Of a DNA stretch of 15,151 nt, positions 8,301-14,776 are shown piece by piece. The position numbers and the translations under genes were made by a program. Every line of letters begins with the position of its first letter. The stretch's first letter is position 1. The notes under the pieces are model-generated. The model was given only the letters and a program-made list of their open reading frames with translations, was not told the origin of the DNA and made no database searches. Source of the DNA: Spirochaetia bacterium (GTDB lineage: Bacteria; Spirochaetota; Spirochaetia; Treponematales; Breznakiellaceae). The DNA lies in assembly GCA_025997795.1 (NCBI GenBank), contig BNVB01000060.1:1-15151 (forward strand), read 5' to 3'.

Positions 8301-8513
8301 CACTACCGTAAAAAGCATTCCCACCGATACGGTTATACCCAGCATGATCAGAATAACCGGCCATTCCTGGCGCATCATTATCCGGCTTAGGGTTGCCACA
8401 ATACAAGCCCCAAGACCCACACAAAGAGCCATGTTAAGAATACGGGCCTTTAGCTCCAGGGAATCGGAGAAAAAATAACGTTGAAGCAGCTGTTTAGGGC
8501 TAAAAAATTTCAT
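5385..8513 (-). CDS. Membrane-bound hybrid sensor histidine kinase (6TM-PAS-GAF-HisKA-HATPase-REC-REC)
   Basis: 1042 residues. About six membrane helices (about 22-180) are followed by a short charged coil, a PAS domain (about 205-330) and a GAF-like domain (about 345-510). HisKA contains SHEMRTPMNAIIG with the phospho-acceptor His528. The ATPase domain has the N box QVITNLLSNAVKFTPENG, G1 DSGIGI and G2 GGTGLGLAI. Two receiver domains have phospho-acceptors Asp818 (VDWKMPEMDG) and Asp956 (MDVQMPEMDG), both with the downstream Ser/Thr and Lys-Pro. No HPt domain follows, so a separate HPt protein would be needed for a full relay (inference). I chose ATG 8513 because the frame runs further upstream only through the divergent deoR gene; MKFFSPKQLL leads directly into the first membrane helix. 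A perfect TATAAT sits 12 nt upstream and there is no SD. The ligand is unknown. Confidence 0.93.
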   Translation of the reverse strand: MKFFSPKQLLQRYFFSDSLELKARILNMALCVGLGACIVATLSRIMMRQEWPVILIMLGITVSVGMLFTVVNIYKIYRAGIWIFILVLCDILFPAAFFLLGGLNGGMASYFVLSITVIFLLSTGWSAFILLVTHIAWLMVCYYFSFQYPHWIVPIGSRIFEEAQAFLVTGFFIGTVIKFQEAMYLREKKKADETLEKMVEADERGHIMLDTTPLGCTVWDMNFNIIDCNLEALRLFGFADDDKQSFLEKFPILYPEYQNDGTRTKEKREQIMAEVINHGRQVEQWSYQKLDGSPIPSEITVDRVIRKSGDYILVYIRDLREYQTMMDEIMHRGSLLHTVNRTASILLKSDTKNFETDLWECMGLLAHSVNVDTVYIWKNRIADGELHSTFVYEWAENSTLEHNKAIELEVPGSDIPGWYSHLLKGQCFQELTKNLPEKQKEMMKNQGIISTLIIPVFLQDFFWGFVGFDDCRNEREFTPNEIAILHSGSLLIAGAIQRNEMIRSLIQAREDALSSTKAKSEFLSNMSHEMRTPMNAIIGMTNIARGAGNIDKKDYCLSKIEDASNHLLGVINDILDMSKIEANKFELSFTEFSFEKTLRKAVNVVNFRVEEKKQRFTVHLGEGIPQTLMGDDQRLTQVITNLLSNAVKFTPENGTISLKSTLVQTETSGPDEPCIIQVDISDSGIGISPEQKERLFHSFQQADSNTSRKYGGTGLGLAISKKIVEMMGGDIWVESEKGKGSVFSFTVKLKRGREVIAAKATVKWQDIRVLVVDDDTDLLEYFSELARRFNLACDTAAGGKEAIECIERTGGYDIYFVDWKMPEMDGNALTRYIKKRNGGNHSVVIMISSVEWTVIEDEAKKAGVDRFLPKPLFPSAIADIINECLGQPFLDADMPVQNQTYPGKRILLAEDVEINREIVLSLLEPMQLEIDCAENGEEAVSMYCANPLKYDMIFMDVQMPEMDGYEATKRIRAFEREQREKAAQAAVPENVPQSRKSIPIIAMTANVFREDVERCLASGMNSHVGKPLDMEEVLKKLKKYLS

Positions 8514-8525
8514 TTTTCTTTTATT

Positions 8526-8531
8526 ATTATA
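8526..8531 (-). promoter_or_regulatory. Candidate -10 box (TATAAT) for the sensor kinase
   Basis: A consensus TATAAT on the minus strand ends 12 nt before ATG 8513, implying a leader of about 6 nt with no SD. The -35 with a 17-nt spacer is TTTCAA, only half matching. The region is A/T-rich, so chance is possible. Confidence 0.35.
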
Positions 8532-8585
8532 ACACCCTTTGGACTTTTTTGAAAGTATGGACACCCGGTTTCGTATCTCATTACA

Positions 8586-9356
8586 ATGGAAAGGAATATG
8601 ACGGACAAACAGTCGGAGCGGCAGAAAAAGATACTCGAATTTGTTACCCGTGAGGGCCGGACAGAAGTAACCCGTCTGGCAGATTTGACGGGGGTTTCCA
8701 CCGTTACCCTGCGAAAGGACCTGGACATACTGGAAGAAAAGGGGCTTATCCGGCATGAAAAAGGCCAGGCTGCTCCCGGTTCCAGCGATGACATGAACAA
8801 CCGGCTCAGTTACCACTACGATACCAAGCGTAAAATAGCCAGAATCGCCTGTGGTTTGGTTAAAGATGGCGAGGCAGTAATGATTGAGTCCGGGTCCTGT
8901 TGTGCCATTCTGGCGGAAGAACTGGCCCTTTCCCGGCGGGATGTACGGATCATCACCAATTCGGCCTTTATTGCCGCCTATATCCGCCGTCTGCCCCAGG
9001 CAAAAATTGTATTACTTGGCGGCGACTACCAGAACGAAGCCCAGGTGATGGTAGGGCCCATCGCCAGGATCTGCGCCCGGGGTTTTACCGTGGAAAAGCT
9101 TTTTATCGGCGCCGACGGATTTTCCCAAGAGACCGGTTTTACCGGCAATGATCACAACCGGTCCGAAACTGTCCGGGACATGGCAAAACAGGCCGCCCAG
9201 ACCATTATCCTTACCGAATCGGAAAAATTCGCCAAACAGGGGCTGGTTCCCCTGCTTCCCTTTGGCGGCATCAGCGCAGTAATCACCGACGGTAACATTC
9301 CCCCGGAAAAAGAGCGTTTTTTGGCGGAGCGGGGGATTACCGTTCACAAGGAATAA
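8586..9356 (+). CDS. DeoR/GlpR-family transcriptional regulator
   Basis: 256 residues. The N-terminal winged helix-turn-helix is RQKKILEFVTREGRTEVTRL through VSTVTLRKDLDILEEKGLIRH (about residues 11-58). It is followed by the DeoRC sensor domain of the sugar-phosphate isomerase-like fold: KRKIARIACGLV, VMIESGSCCAILAEEL, VRIITNSAFIA, IVLLGGDYQ, KLFIGADGF. Members are usually repressors released by phosphorylated sugars or related metabolites; the effector here is unknown. The segment after the wing (EKGQAAPGSSDDMNNRLSYH) replaces the usual R-x-H-GGA stretch. The start is ambiguous: ATG 8586 has no SD, while ATG 8598 (MTDKQSERQ) has GGAAAGGA just upstream, though tightly spaced. It is divergent from the sensor kinase and 45 bp upstream of a glycyl-radical activase, its likely target. 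Confidence 0.92.
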   Translation: MERNMTDKQSERQKKILEFVTREGRTEVTRLADLTGVSTVTLRKDLDILEEKGLIRHEKGQAAPGSSDDMNNRLSYHYDTKRKIARIACGLVKDGEAVMIESGSCCAILAEELALSRRDVRIITNSAFIAAYIRRLPQAKIVLLGGDYQNEAQVMVGPIARICARGFTVEKLFIGADGFSQETGFTGNDHNRSETVRDMAKQAAQTIILTESEKFAKQGLVPLLPFGGISAVITDGNIPPEKERFLAERGITVHKE

Positions 9357-9364
9357 GTTAATCG

Positions 9365-9393
9365 TTTACATAAGCGGCAGTATGATCTATTAT
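9365..9393 (+). promoter_or_regulatory. Strong candidate promoter for the glycyl-radical activase gene
   Basis: TTTACA (9365-9370, 5/6), a 17-nt spacer, then TATTAT (9388-9393, 5/6). Transcription would start near 9400, one or two bases before the ATG at 9402, with no room for an SD. Confidence 0.55.
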
Positions 9394-9404
9394 TTTGCAG
9401 TATG
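9377..9404 (+). promoter_or_regulatory. Pair of GCAGTATG direct repeats flanking the -10 (candidate DeoR operator)
   Basis: GCAGTATG occurs at 9377-9384 and 9397-9404, start-to-start 20 bp (about two helical turns). One copy lies in the spacer and the other spans the start codon, bracketing the -10 at 9388-9393. The position suits a repressor site for the adjacent DeoR-family protein, but binding is inference. Confidence 0.4.
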
Positions 9405-10178
9405 TCCGTTACGGCTTTTCTTTTTAATATACAGAAATTCAGCCTCCACGATGGACCCGGCATACGGACCGTGGTGTTTTTTGCAGGCTGCCCCCTTTCC
9501 TGCCGCTGGTGTTCCAACCCCGAATCCCAGCAAACCGGGTCCCGCCCTGCCTGCGATGGCGTGCCGGCCTCCCGGGAATATTCCCTGGAGGAAACGCTGG
9601 AAATCTGTCTCCAGGATCGGCCTTTTTACGAAGAATCTTCCGGCGCTTCCGGCGAACGGGGCGGCGTAACCCTTTCCGGCGGCGAAGTATTTTTACAGCC
9701 GGTATTTGCTTCGGCGCTGCTGCGGGCCCTTAAAGACGAAAAAATTCACACCGCCATAGAAACATCCGCTTATACTGCCCCGGGAATATTTGCGGAAGTA
9801 ACGGCATTGGTGGATTTGCTGCTTTTTGACCTTAAACATTACGATGATCTTCGCCATATGGAAGGAACCGGCGTTCATAACGAACCGATACTTGCAAACC
9901 TGCGAAGCGCCATAAGCGCAGGCAAAACGATCCTGCCCCGCATTCCCGTTATCCCTGGCTTTAACGATACGGCGGAAGATGCTTGTGGTTTTACTGCCCT
10001 CCTAAACTCGCTGGGCCTAAACCAGGTTCAGTTATTACCCTTCCATCAGTTTGGCGAAAAAAAATACACCCTCCTGGGATTGCCCTATTCGATGCAGGGT
10101 ATAACCCAGCTTCACCCGGAAGATTTGGAGGCCTACCGGCAGATTTTTCTTGATGGTGGAATAACGGCCTTTATGTAA
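9402..10178 (+). CDS. Glycyl-radical enzyme activating enzyme (PFL-activase family, radical SAM)
   Basis: 258 residues. The protein binds one [4Fe-4S] cluster and S-adenosylmethionine to install the glycyl radical on a partner enzyme such as pyruvate formate-lyase or a diol/choline-type lyase. It begins with the family opening FNIQKFSLHDGPGIRTVVFF. The radical-SAM cysteines follow at Cys30, Cys34 and Cys37 (GCPLSCRWCSNPE), then GVTLSGGEVFLQP and the DLKHYDD region. The ferredoxin-like insert of eight cysteines found in many activases is absent; a short SQQTGSRPACDG stretch takes its place. In length it resembles PFL activase, though the opening is closer to the wider activase group. No glycyl radical enzyme is in the window, so the substrate cannot be named. 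It follows the DeoR regulator on the same strand and has its own promoter. No SD precedes the ATG. Confidence 0.9.
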   Translation: MSVTAFLFNIQKFSLHDGPGIRTVVFFAGCPLSCRWCSNPESQQTGSRPACDGVPASREYSLEETLEICLQDRPFYEESSGASGERGGVTLSGGEVFLQPVFASALLRALKDEKIHTAIETSAYTAPGIFAEVTALVDLLLFDLKHYDDLRHMEGTGVHNEPILANLRSAISAGKTILPRIPVIPGFNDTAEDACGFTALLNSLGLNQVQLLPFHQFGEKKYTLLGLPYSMQGITQLHPEDLEAYRQIFLDGGITAFM

Positions 10179-10215
10179 TGTCGGTAAATATATAGCTTTC
10201 TTTTCCGTTTTTTAG

Positions 10216-10221
10216 TATGAT
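10216..10221 (+). promoter_or_regulatory. Candidate -10 box (TATGAT) upstream of ftsH
   Basis: TATGAT lies in the 72-bp gap between the activase and ftsH and would give a leader of about 23 nt carrying AGGAG at 10240-10244, 6 nt before the ATG. No convincing -35 is seen. An ftsH-specific promoter is plausible but not certain. Confidence 0.3.
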
Positions 10222-10250
10222 TAAGCCCGAACAGCATATAGGAGTATACC

Positions 10251-12215
10251 ATGAGCGATGGCAGTCCTTCGGGACTTCCTGAAAGGCCGGATTCGAATCC
10301 CTCTCCTTTTGGAAAAAAACCCCAGGGGCCCAAGCGTTTTGGCGGCTGGCGGTTTTCCATTATCTACATCATCCTTTTTATAGTGTTGATGAGTGTCTTT
10401 AATTATTACATGGCCGGTAAATCAACTGCCAATATAGATTTTTCCGAATTCAAAAACAAAATCGCCGCCGGGGAAATAAAGCGGGTGGAGCTGAGTGACT
10501 CGGCCTTTATTGGTTATATCTCCGAGAAAAAACCCACAGAAGCTCCTTCTTCACTGCTGCCCTTTTTTCCGTTCCGGCCCGGTAAGACGGCCCAGACTGC
10601 CGCCGCAAATGCCGAAAAGGTATACCGGACTATTCCTTTAAACGATGATGATTTTATCAAGCTGATGGATGAACATAAAGTTTCCTATTATGCGGTTTCC
10701 CGCCAGGGCAGTGCGATTCTTGGGCTTATCCTAAACTGGGTTTTGCCCCTGGTTGTTCTTTTGGTAATCTGGCGTTTTATCATGAAGCGCATGGGCATGG
10801 GGGGCAATGTGCTTTCCATTGGAAACAACAAGGCGGTAATTGTCGCAGAGGGCGACATTGTTACCCGCTTTAAGGATGTGGCGGGGGTAGACGAAGCAAA
10901 GGAAGAACTGGTGGAGGTGGTGGACTTTCTTAAAAGTCCCGCCAAGTACACCGAGATTGGCGGCAAGATCCCCAAGGGCGTACTCCTGGTGGGCCCTCCG
11001 GGTACAGGGAAAACCCTGCTGGCCAGAGCTGTGGCGGGAGAAGCGGGGGTTGCTTTTTTCCGCATGAGCGGCGCGGATTTTGTGGAAATGTTTGTCGGCG
11101 TTGGAGCCGCCAGGGTAAGGGATCTTTTTAAACAGGCCAGGGATAAAGCGCCCTGCATTATCTTTATTGATGAACTGGATGCCATCGGAAAAAGCAGGAT
11201 CAACAACATTGGCGGCGGCAACGATGAACGGGAACAAACCCTGAACCAGCTGCTTGTGGAGATGGACGGCTTTGACAGTACCGTGGGGCTTATTATCCTG
11301 GCCGCCACCAACCGGCCCGATGTATTGGACCCGGCGCTGCTTCGGCCCGGCCGCTTTGACCGCCAGGTATTGGTAGACCGGCCCGACCTTAAGGGCCGGG
11401 AGGAAATTTTAAAAATTCATTCCAGGGGTGTAAAACTTGCCCCACAGACGGATCTTGCCGTGGTGTCCCGGATTACCTCCGGTTTTTCCGGTGCCGATTT
11501 GGCTAACATTGTAAACGAAGCGGCTCTCCTGGCGGTGCGGTCCGGCAGAAAACTGGTGGAACAGCGGGACTTTGACGAAGCTATCGAAAAAACGGTAGCG
11601 GGTCTGCAAAAGAAAACCCGTGTTCTTAAACCTGCGGAACGGAGACTTACCGCATACCACGAAGCGGGGCATGCCCTTGTAGCGGCCTTTACTCCCAATG
11701 CCGATCCAGTCCAGAAAATTTCGATTATCCCCCGGGGGTTTGCCCTGGGTTATACCATGCAGCTTCCTGTGGAGGATCGTTATACCGTTACCCAGTCGGA
11801 CCTGCTGGGAAAAATCGACATACTGCTGGGGGGCCGCATTGCGGAAGAAATGATCTCCGGGGAATTTTCCACCGGCGCTTCCAGCGATCTAACCAAGGCT
11901 ACCGACATAGCCAGAAAGATGATTACCGATTACGGCATGAGCACGCGCTTCCGTAACGTAGCCCTTACCTCCCGTGGAGGTATGGGCGGCGCCGAACGGC
12001 AGGACCCTATGTTCCAGCGGGAATATTCCGAAGCAACCCAGCAGTATGTTGACGACGAAATTGCCCGCATGGTTGAAGAACGTTTCCGCCTGGTTAAAGA
12101 AAAACTTGCCGAAAAGCGGGCGCTGTTGGATAAGGTTGCCGGGGTTCTGATAGAAAAAGAAACCCTGGACGAAAAAGAATTTAACTCCTTGGTAAACGAT
12201 CCAGCCGGCGTTTAA
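10251..12215 (+). CDS. ftsH: ATP-dependent zinc metalloprotease FtsH
   Basis: This is a membrane-anchored AAA+ protease, hexameric, that degrades damaged membrane proteins and short-lived regulators. It has 654 residues, normal for the family. After a Gly/Pro-rich start comes TM1 (about 36-56, IIYIILFIVLMSVFNYYMAG). A periplasmic domain follows with a Pro/Ala-rich stretch (about 95-120), then TM2 (about 156-180). The AAA+ module has Walker A GPPGTGKT at 248-255, pore loop FVG, Walker B CIIFIDELDAIG and the second region of homology ATNRPDVLDPALLRPGRFDR. The zinc site is HEAGH at 470-474, and the downstream acidic ligand region TKATDIARKM is present. The start is firmly set by AGGAG with a 6-nt spacer. 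The last 35 bases overlap the end of the convergent DUF1361 gene. Confidence 0.98.
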   Translation: MSDGSPSGLPERPDSNPSPFGKKPQGPKRFGGWRFSIIYIILFIVLMSVFNYYMAGKSTANIDFSEFKNKIAAGEIKRVELSDSAFIGYISEKKPTEAPSSLLPFFPFRPGKTAQTAAANAEKVYRTIPLNDDDFIKLMDEHKVSYYAVSRQGSAILGLILNWVLPLVVLLVIWRFIMKRMGMGGNVLSIGNNKAVIVAEGDIVTRFKDVAGVDEAKEELVEVVDFLKSPAKYTEIGGKIPKGVLLVGPPGTGKTLLARAVAGEAGVAFFRMSGADFVEMFVGVGAARVRDLFKQARDKAPCIIFIDELDAIGKSRINNIGGGNDEREQTLNQLLVEMDGFDSTVGLIILAATNRPDVLDPALLRPGRFDRQVLVDRPDLKGREEILKIHSRGVKLAPQTDLAVVSRITSGFSGADLANIVNEAALLAVRSGRKLVEQRDFDEAIEKTVAGLQKKTRVLKPAERRLTAYHEAGHALVAAFTPNADPVQKISIIPRGFALGYTMQLPVEDRYTVTQSDLLGKIDILLGGRIAEEMISGEFSTGASSDLTKATDIARKMITDYGMSTRFRNVALTSRGGMGGAERQDPMFQREYSEATQQYVDDEIARMVEERFRLVKEKLAEKRALLDKVAGVLIEKETLDEKEFNSLVNDPAGV

Positions 12216-12861
12216 TCATCCTGAAAGACCAGTACACGACATTAAGAAAAGTCCCCATAAAGAGCGTAACACCCCAGGTTGTAAGATGTTCAAAAGGATT
12301 GCTAAACCGGTCTCCTATATCGGTAAGTACTTCCGAGGTTCTGGTAAAAAAATCCCAGGAATTCCAGCGCAGATAACGGCCAATATAAATGCCAAAACTC
12401 CCCACAAAAAGGAAAAAACCGGAAAAAACCGTTACCAGCGGCTGGGGCAGTTTGTTTCCCAGAATTCGCTCAATATCCCAGAGGCTTAAAAAACCAAAGA
12501 GCAAGCCCGTCCAGGCATAGGAAAGAATCATCAGCGTATCGTACCAGTCGGGCATTTTTCTAACAGCCCGAAGATGAAAAAGGTCCGTGATGATGTAAGG
12601 CGCATTGGGAAAAAAGAGCAGCCAAAAAACCAGAAGGGCGGTTATACTGATAATCGAATTCTGCAGCCGGGGTTTTATAAAGGTAATACTGGTAAGCGCC
12701 CAGGGAACAAAGGCAAGGAACAAATTCCAGTTAAGGCCAAAAAACCCCCAGGTTCCCGAACACAAACGGCGGAACAACGAGGTACCAAAACAAAAGATAA
12801 AGAGCAGCGCCATAAAAGCTGTTTCATCAAGTCTGTCTGCTTCCCGTAACTGTTTAATCAT
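12181..12861 (-). CDS. DUF1361 family integral membrane protein
   Basis: 226 residues and about six membrane helices (about 14-33, 41-60, 69-97, 107-130, 141-163, 193-215). It shows the stretches typical of DUF1361: WNLFLAFVPW, FPNAPYIITDLFHL, SYAWTGLLFGF and GIYIGRYLRWNSWD. Function is unknown; the conserved Asn-Ala-Pro-Tyr and Arg-Tyr-x-Arg-Trp-Asn-Ser-Trp-Asp segments lie at helix ends. The frame continues upstream into rlmB, but the start MIKQLREADR is supported by an SD (AAGGA, 8-nt spacer) that overlaps the rlmB stop, so the two genes form an operon. The 3' end overlaps the ftsH 3' end by 35 bp. Confidence 0.88.
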   Translation of the reverse strand: MIKQLREADRLDETAFMALLFIFCFGTSLFRRLCSGTWGFFGLNWNLFLAFVPWALTSITFIKPRLQNSIISITALLVFWLLFFPNAPYIITDLFHLRAVRKMPDWYDTLMILSYAWTGLLFGFLSLWDIERILGNKLPQPLVTVFSGFFLFVGSFGIYIGRYLRWNSWDFFTRTSEVLTDIGDRFSNPFEHLTTWGVTLFMGTFLNVVYWSFRMIKRRLDRLPRS

Positions 12862-12869
12862 TCGTCTTT

Positions 12870-12874
12870 TCCTT
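12870..12874 (-). promoter_or_regulatory. Ribosome binding site of the DUF1361 gene, overlapping the rlmB stop
   Basis: AAGGA on the minus strand ends 8 nt before ATG 12861 and shares bases with the TAA of rlmB (12875-12873). It decides the start within a longer open frame and implies translational coupling. Confidence 0.75.
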
Positions 12875-13598
12875 AACGTTTTTTTGTGTTGGAACGCTGC
12901 CGGGATACTTCGTAAAGCAGTATCCCCGCAGCTACCGACACGTTGAGGGAATCGATCCGGCCGCCGGAGGGTATGGCGGCGATGCCGTCGCATCGTTCCC
13001 GCAGCAGCCGGGAAAGCCCCGCTTCCCCTCCCATAATAAGGGCGGTACGGCCCGTCAGGTCCATGGTATAAACAGGCTTGCCGGACATATCGGCGCCATA
13101 GATCCAAAAGCCCTGTTCTTTAAGAAGTTCCGCCGCCCTGGCCAGGTTTCCTTCTTCGGCATTGGCTACCCAGGCGCTGGCCCCGGCGGAAGTCTGGGCG
13201 ATAACAGCGGCGTTTTTTGCGCTGCGGCGGCGGCGGCTTATCACCAGGTCTACAGCAAACTGATCGCAGCTTCGCAGAATGGCCCCGTAATTGTGGGGGT
13301 CGGTTATCTCATCCAGGATCAGCACCAGCGCATCCCGGCGATCTCCCAAACCGGCAAGAAAATTTTCCAGTGTGGGGCCCCGCTCCCCATCGGGGGTTTC
13401 CAGTACAATGCCCCGGTGATCCGGATCCAGTTTATCCAGGTCGGCGGTACCCACCCGGTCTACGCGGATTTTCCGGGCCAGAGCCAGCTCCGCCAGTTCC
13501 CGTGCACGGGGGCCGGGTTTGGCCAAAAGGAGCGGTCCGCAGGGTAAGCCGGATTTTAAGAGTTCTTCTATGGCATGAAAGCCCGCTATATACGCCAT
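12873..13598 (-). CDS. rlmB: TrmH/RlmB-family 23S rRNA 2'-O-methyltransferase (SPOUT)
   Basis: 241 residues. SPOUT enzymes of this type use SAM to 2'-O-methylate ribose; RlmB acts on G2251 of 23S rRNA. A small substrate-binding domain (about 1-78, beginning IAGFHAIEELL) precedes the knotted catalytic domain. Motif 1 is DEITDPHNYGAILRS (96-110), motif 2 LIMGGEAGLSRLLRE (187-201) and motif 3 IPSGGRIDSLNVSVAA (209-224). In motif 2 the usual G-x-E-G-x-G-M/L is one residue shorter (GGEAGL). I prefer ATG 13598, because IAGFHAIEE directly follows as in the family and earlier codons run into the divergent gene. An AAGAGG lies 15 nt upstream, too far for a normal SD. The related tRNA methyltransferase TrmH or another rRNA target cannot be excluded. 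Confidence 0.82.
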   Translation of the reverse strand: MAYIAGFHAIEELLKSGLPCGPLLLAKPGPRARELAELALARKIRVDRVGTADLDKLDPDHRGIVLETPDGERGPTLENFLAGLGDRRDALVLILDEITDPHNYGAILRSCDQFAVDLVISRRRRSAKNAAVIAQTSAGASAWVANAEEGNLARAAELLKEQGFWIYGADMSGKPVYTMDLTGRTALIMGGEAGLSRLLRERCDGIAAIPSGGRIDSLNVSVAAGILLYEVSRQRSNTKKR

Positions 13599-13645
13599 GG
13601 CATTATATGGTAACCTCTTAGTATACAATTCAACAAGAGGACAAC

Positions 13646-14773
13646 ATGAGTACAGCAAAGGTGTATTTTACCGACATGCGGACCAAAGTAGGGGAAAGCC
13701 TGCTTTCAAAAATGGAGCGCCTTATCGACAAGGCGGGGATAAGTCAAATTGATTTTAAGCAAAAGTATACCGCCATAAAGATTCATTTTGGGGAACCGGG
13801 AAATCTGGCGTTTTTACGGCCCAACTTTGCCAAGGTGGTGGTGGACAAAGTAAAAGCCCTGGGAGGTATGCCGTTCCTTACGGACTGCAATACCCTTTAT
13901 GTGGGGCGGCGCAATAATGCCCTGGTTCACATGGAGGCGGCTTTTGAAAACGGCTACTCGCCGCTTTCTACCGGCTGTCATAACATTATTGCCGACGGCC
14001 TTAAAGGTACCGATGATGTGGAAGTACCCGTGGCAGGCGGTCTATTCTGCAAAACCGCCAGGATAGGCCGGGCAATCATGGATGCAGATATTGTGCTTTC
14101 TCTTACTCACTTTAAGGGCCACGAGGCAACCGGCTTTGGCGGCGCCCTAAAAAACCTGGGCATGGGTTCAGGCAGCCGGGCGGGAAAAATGCACATGCAT
14201 AACGATGGCAAATGTACGGTAAACCAGGAGTTGTGTCTTGGCTGCCAGGTTTGCGCAAAGTTTTGTAACCAAAAGGCCATTGGTTTTGGTTCCAACAAAA
14301 AAGCGCTTATTGATAATGATAAATGTGTAGGCTGCGGCCGCTGTATCGGGGTCTGTAATTTTCACGCTATTGAAAACAATTCCGGCACCAGCTTCCATGA
14401 CCTGGACTGCAAGATTGTTGAATATGTAAAGGCCGTTGTAGACGGCCGGCCTAATTTCCACATCAACGTGGTAAATCAGGTTTCCCCCTACTGCGACTGC
14501 CACAACGAAAGTGACGCTGCGGTGGTGCCGGACATCGGGATCTTTGCAAGCTTCGATCCCGCAGCCCTGGACAAGGCCTGCATTGACGCGGTAAACCAGG
14601 CCCCGGCGGTAGAAACCAGTATCCTTGGAGACAAGGAGCGTACCCACAAAGCGGAAACCGGACACGATCATTTTGCCGATATTCATCCCGGCACCCACTG
14701 GCAGGATCAAATTGAACATGCGGAAAAGATAGGTCTGGGCAGCGGAAGTTACGAGCTGCTTACGCTAAAGTAG
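13646..14773 (+). CDS. DUF362 protein with two [4Fe-4S] ferredoxin motifs
   Basis: 375 residues. The N-terminal DUF362 domain (about 1-190) contains KIHFGEPGN, FLTDCNTLYVGRRNNA and the signature LTHFKGHEATGFGGALKNLG followed by MGSGSRAGK. A ferredoxin segment follows with C-x2-C-x2-C-x3-C at Cys197/200/203/207 and again at Cys227/230/233/237, enough for two clusters. The C-terminal part has a YCDCHNESD motif that could bind metal. There is no signal peptide, so it is probably cytosolic. The family is found mostly in anaerobes and its reaction is not established; an electron-transfer or redox role is inference from the clusters. The start is well supported by AGAGGA just upstream. It is divergent from rlmB (47 bp) and ends 3 nt from the next gene. 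Confidence 0.9.
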   Translation: MSTAKVYFTDMRTKVGESLLSKMERLIDKAGISQIDFKQKYTAIKIHFGEPGNLAFLRPNFAKVVVDKVKALGGMPFLTDCNTLYVGRRNNALVHMEAAFENGYSPLSTGCHNIIADGLKGTDDVEVPVAGGLFCKTARIGRAIMDADIVLSLTHFKGHEATGFGGALKNLGMGSGSRAGKMHMHNDGKCTVNQELCLGCQVCAKFCNQKAIGFGSNKKALIDNDKCVGCGRCIGVCNFHAIENNSGTSFHDLDCKIVEYVKAVVDGRPNFHINVVNQVSPYCDCHNESDAAVVPDIGIFASFDPAALDKACIDAVNQAPAVETSILGDKERTHKAETGHDHFADIHPGTHWQDQIEHAEKIGLGSGSYELLTLK

Positions 14774-14776
14774 CGT

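Noticed and set aside
8514..8816. Upstream extension of the sensor-kinase frame by 101 codons
   Set aside because: It lies within the divergent DeoR gene, lacks family similarity, and the membrane domain starts naturally at 8513.
12862..13107. Upstream extension of the DUF1361 frame
   Set aside because: It runs antisense to nothing useful and out of frame inside rlmB (Arg/His/Pro-rich); the SD at 12870-12874 marks the real start.
13599..13658. Longer RlmB start at 13658
   Set aside because: It would overlap the start of the divergent DUF362 gene, and the added residues do not resemble the family N-terminus.
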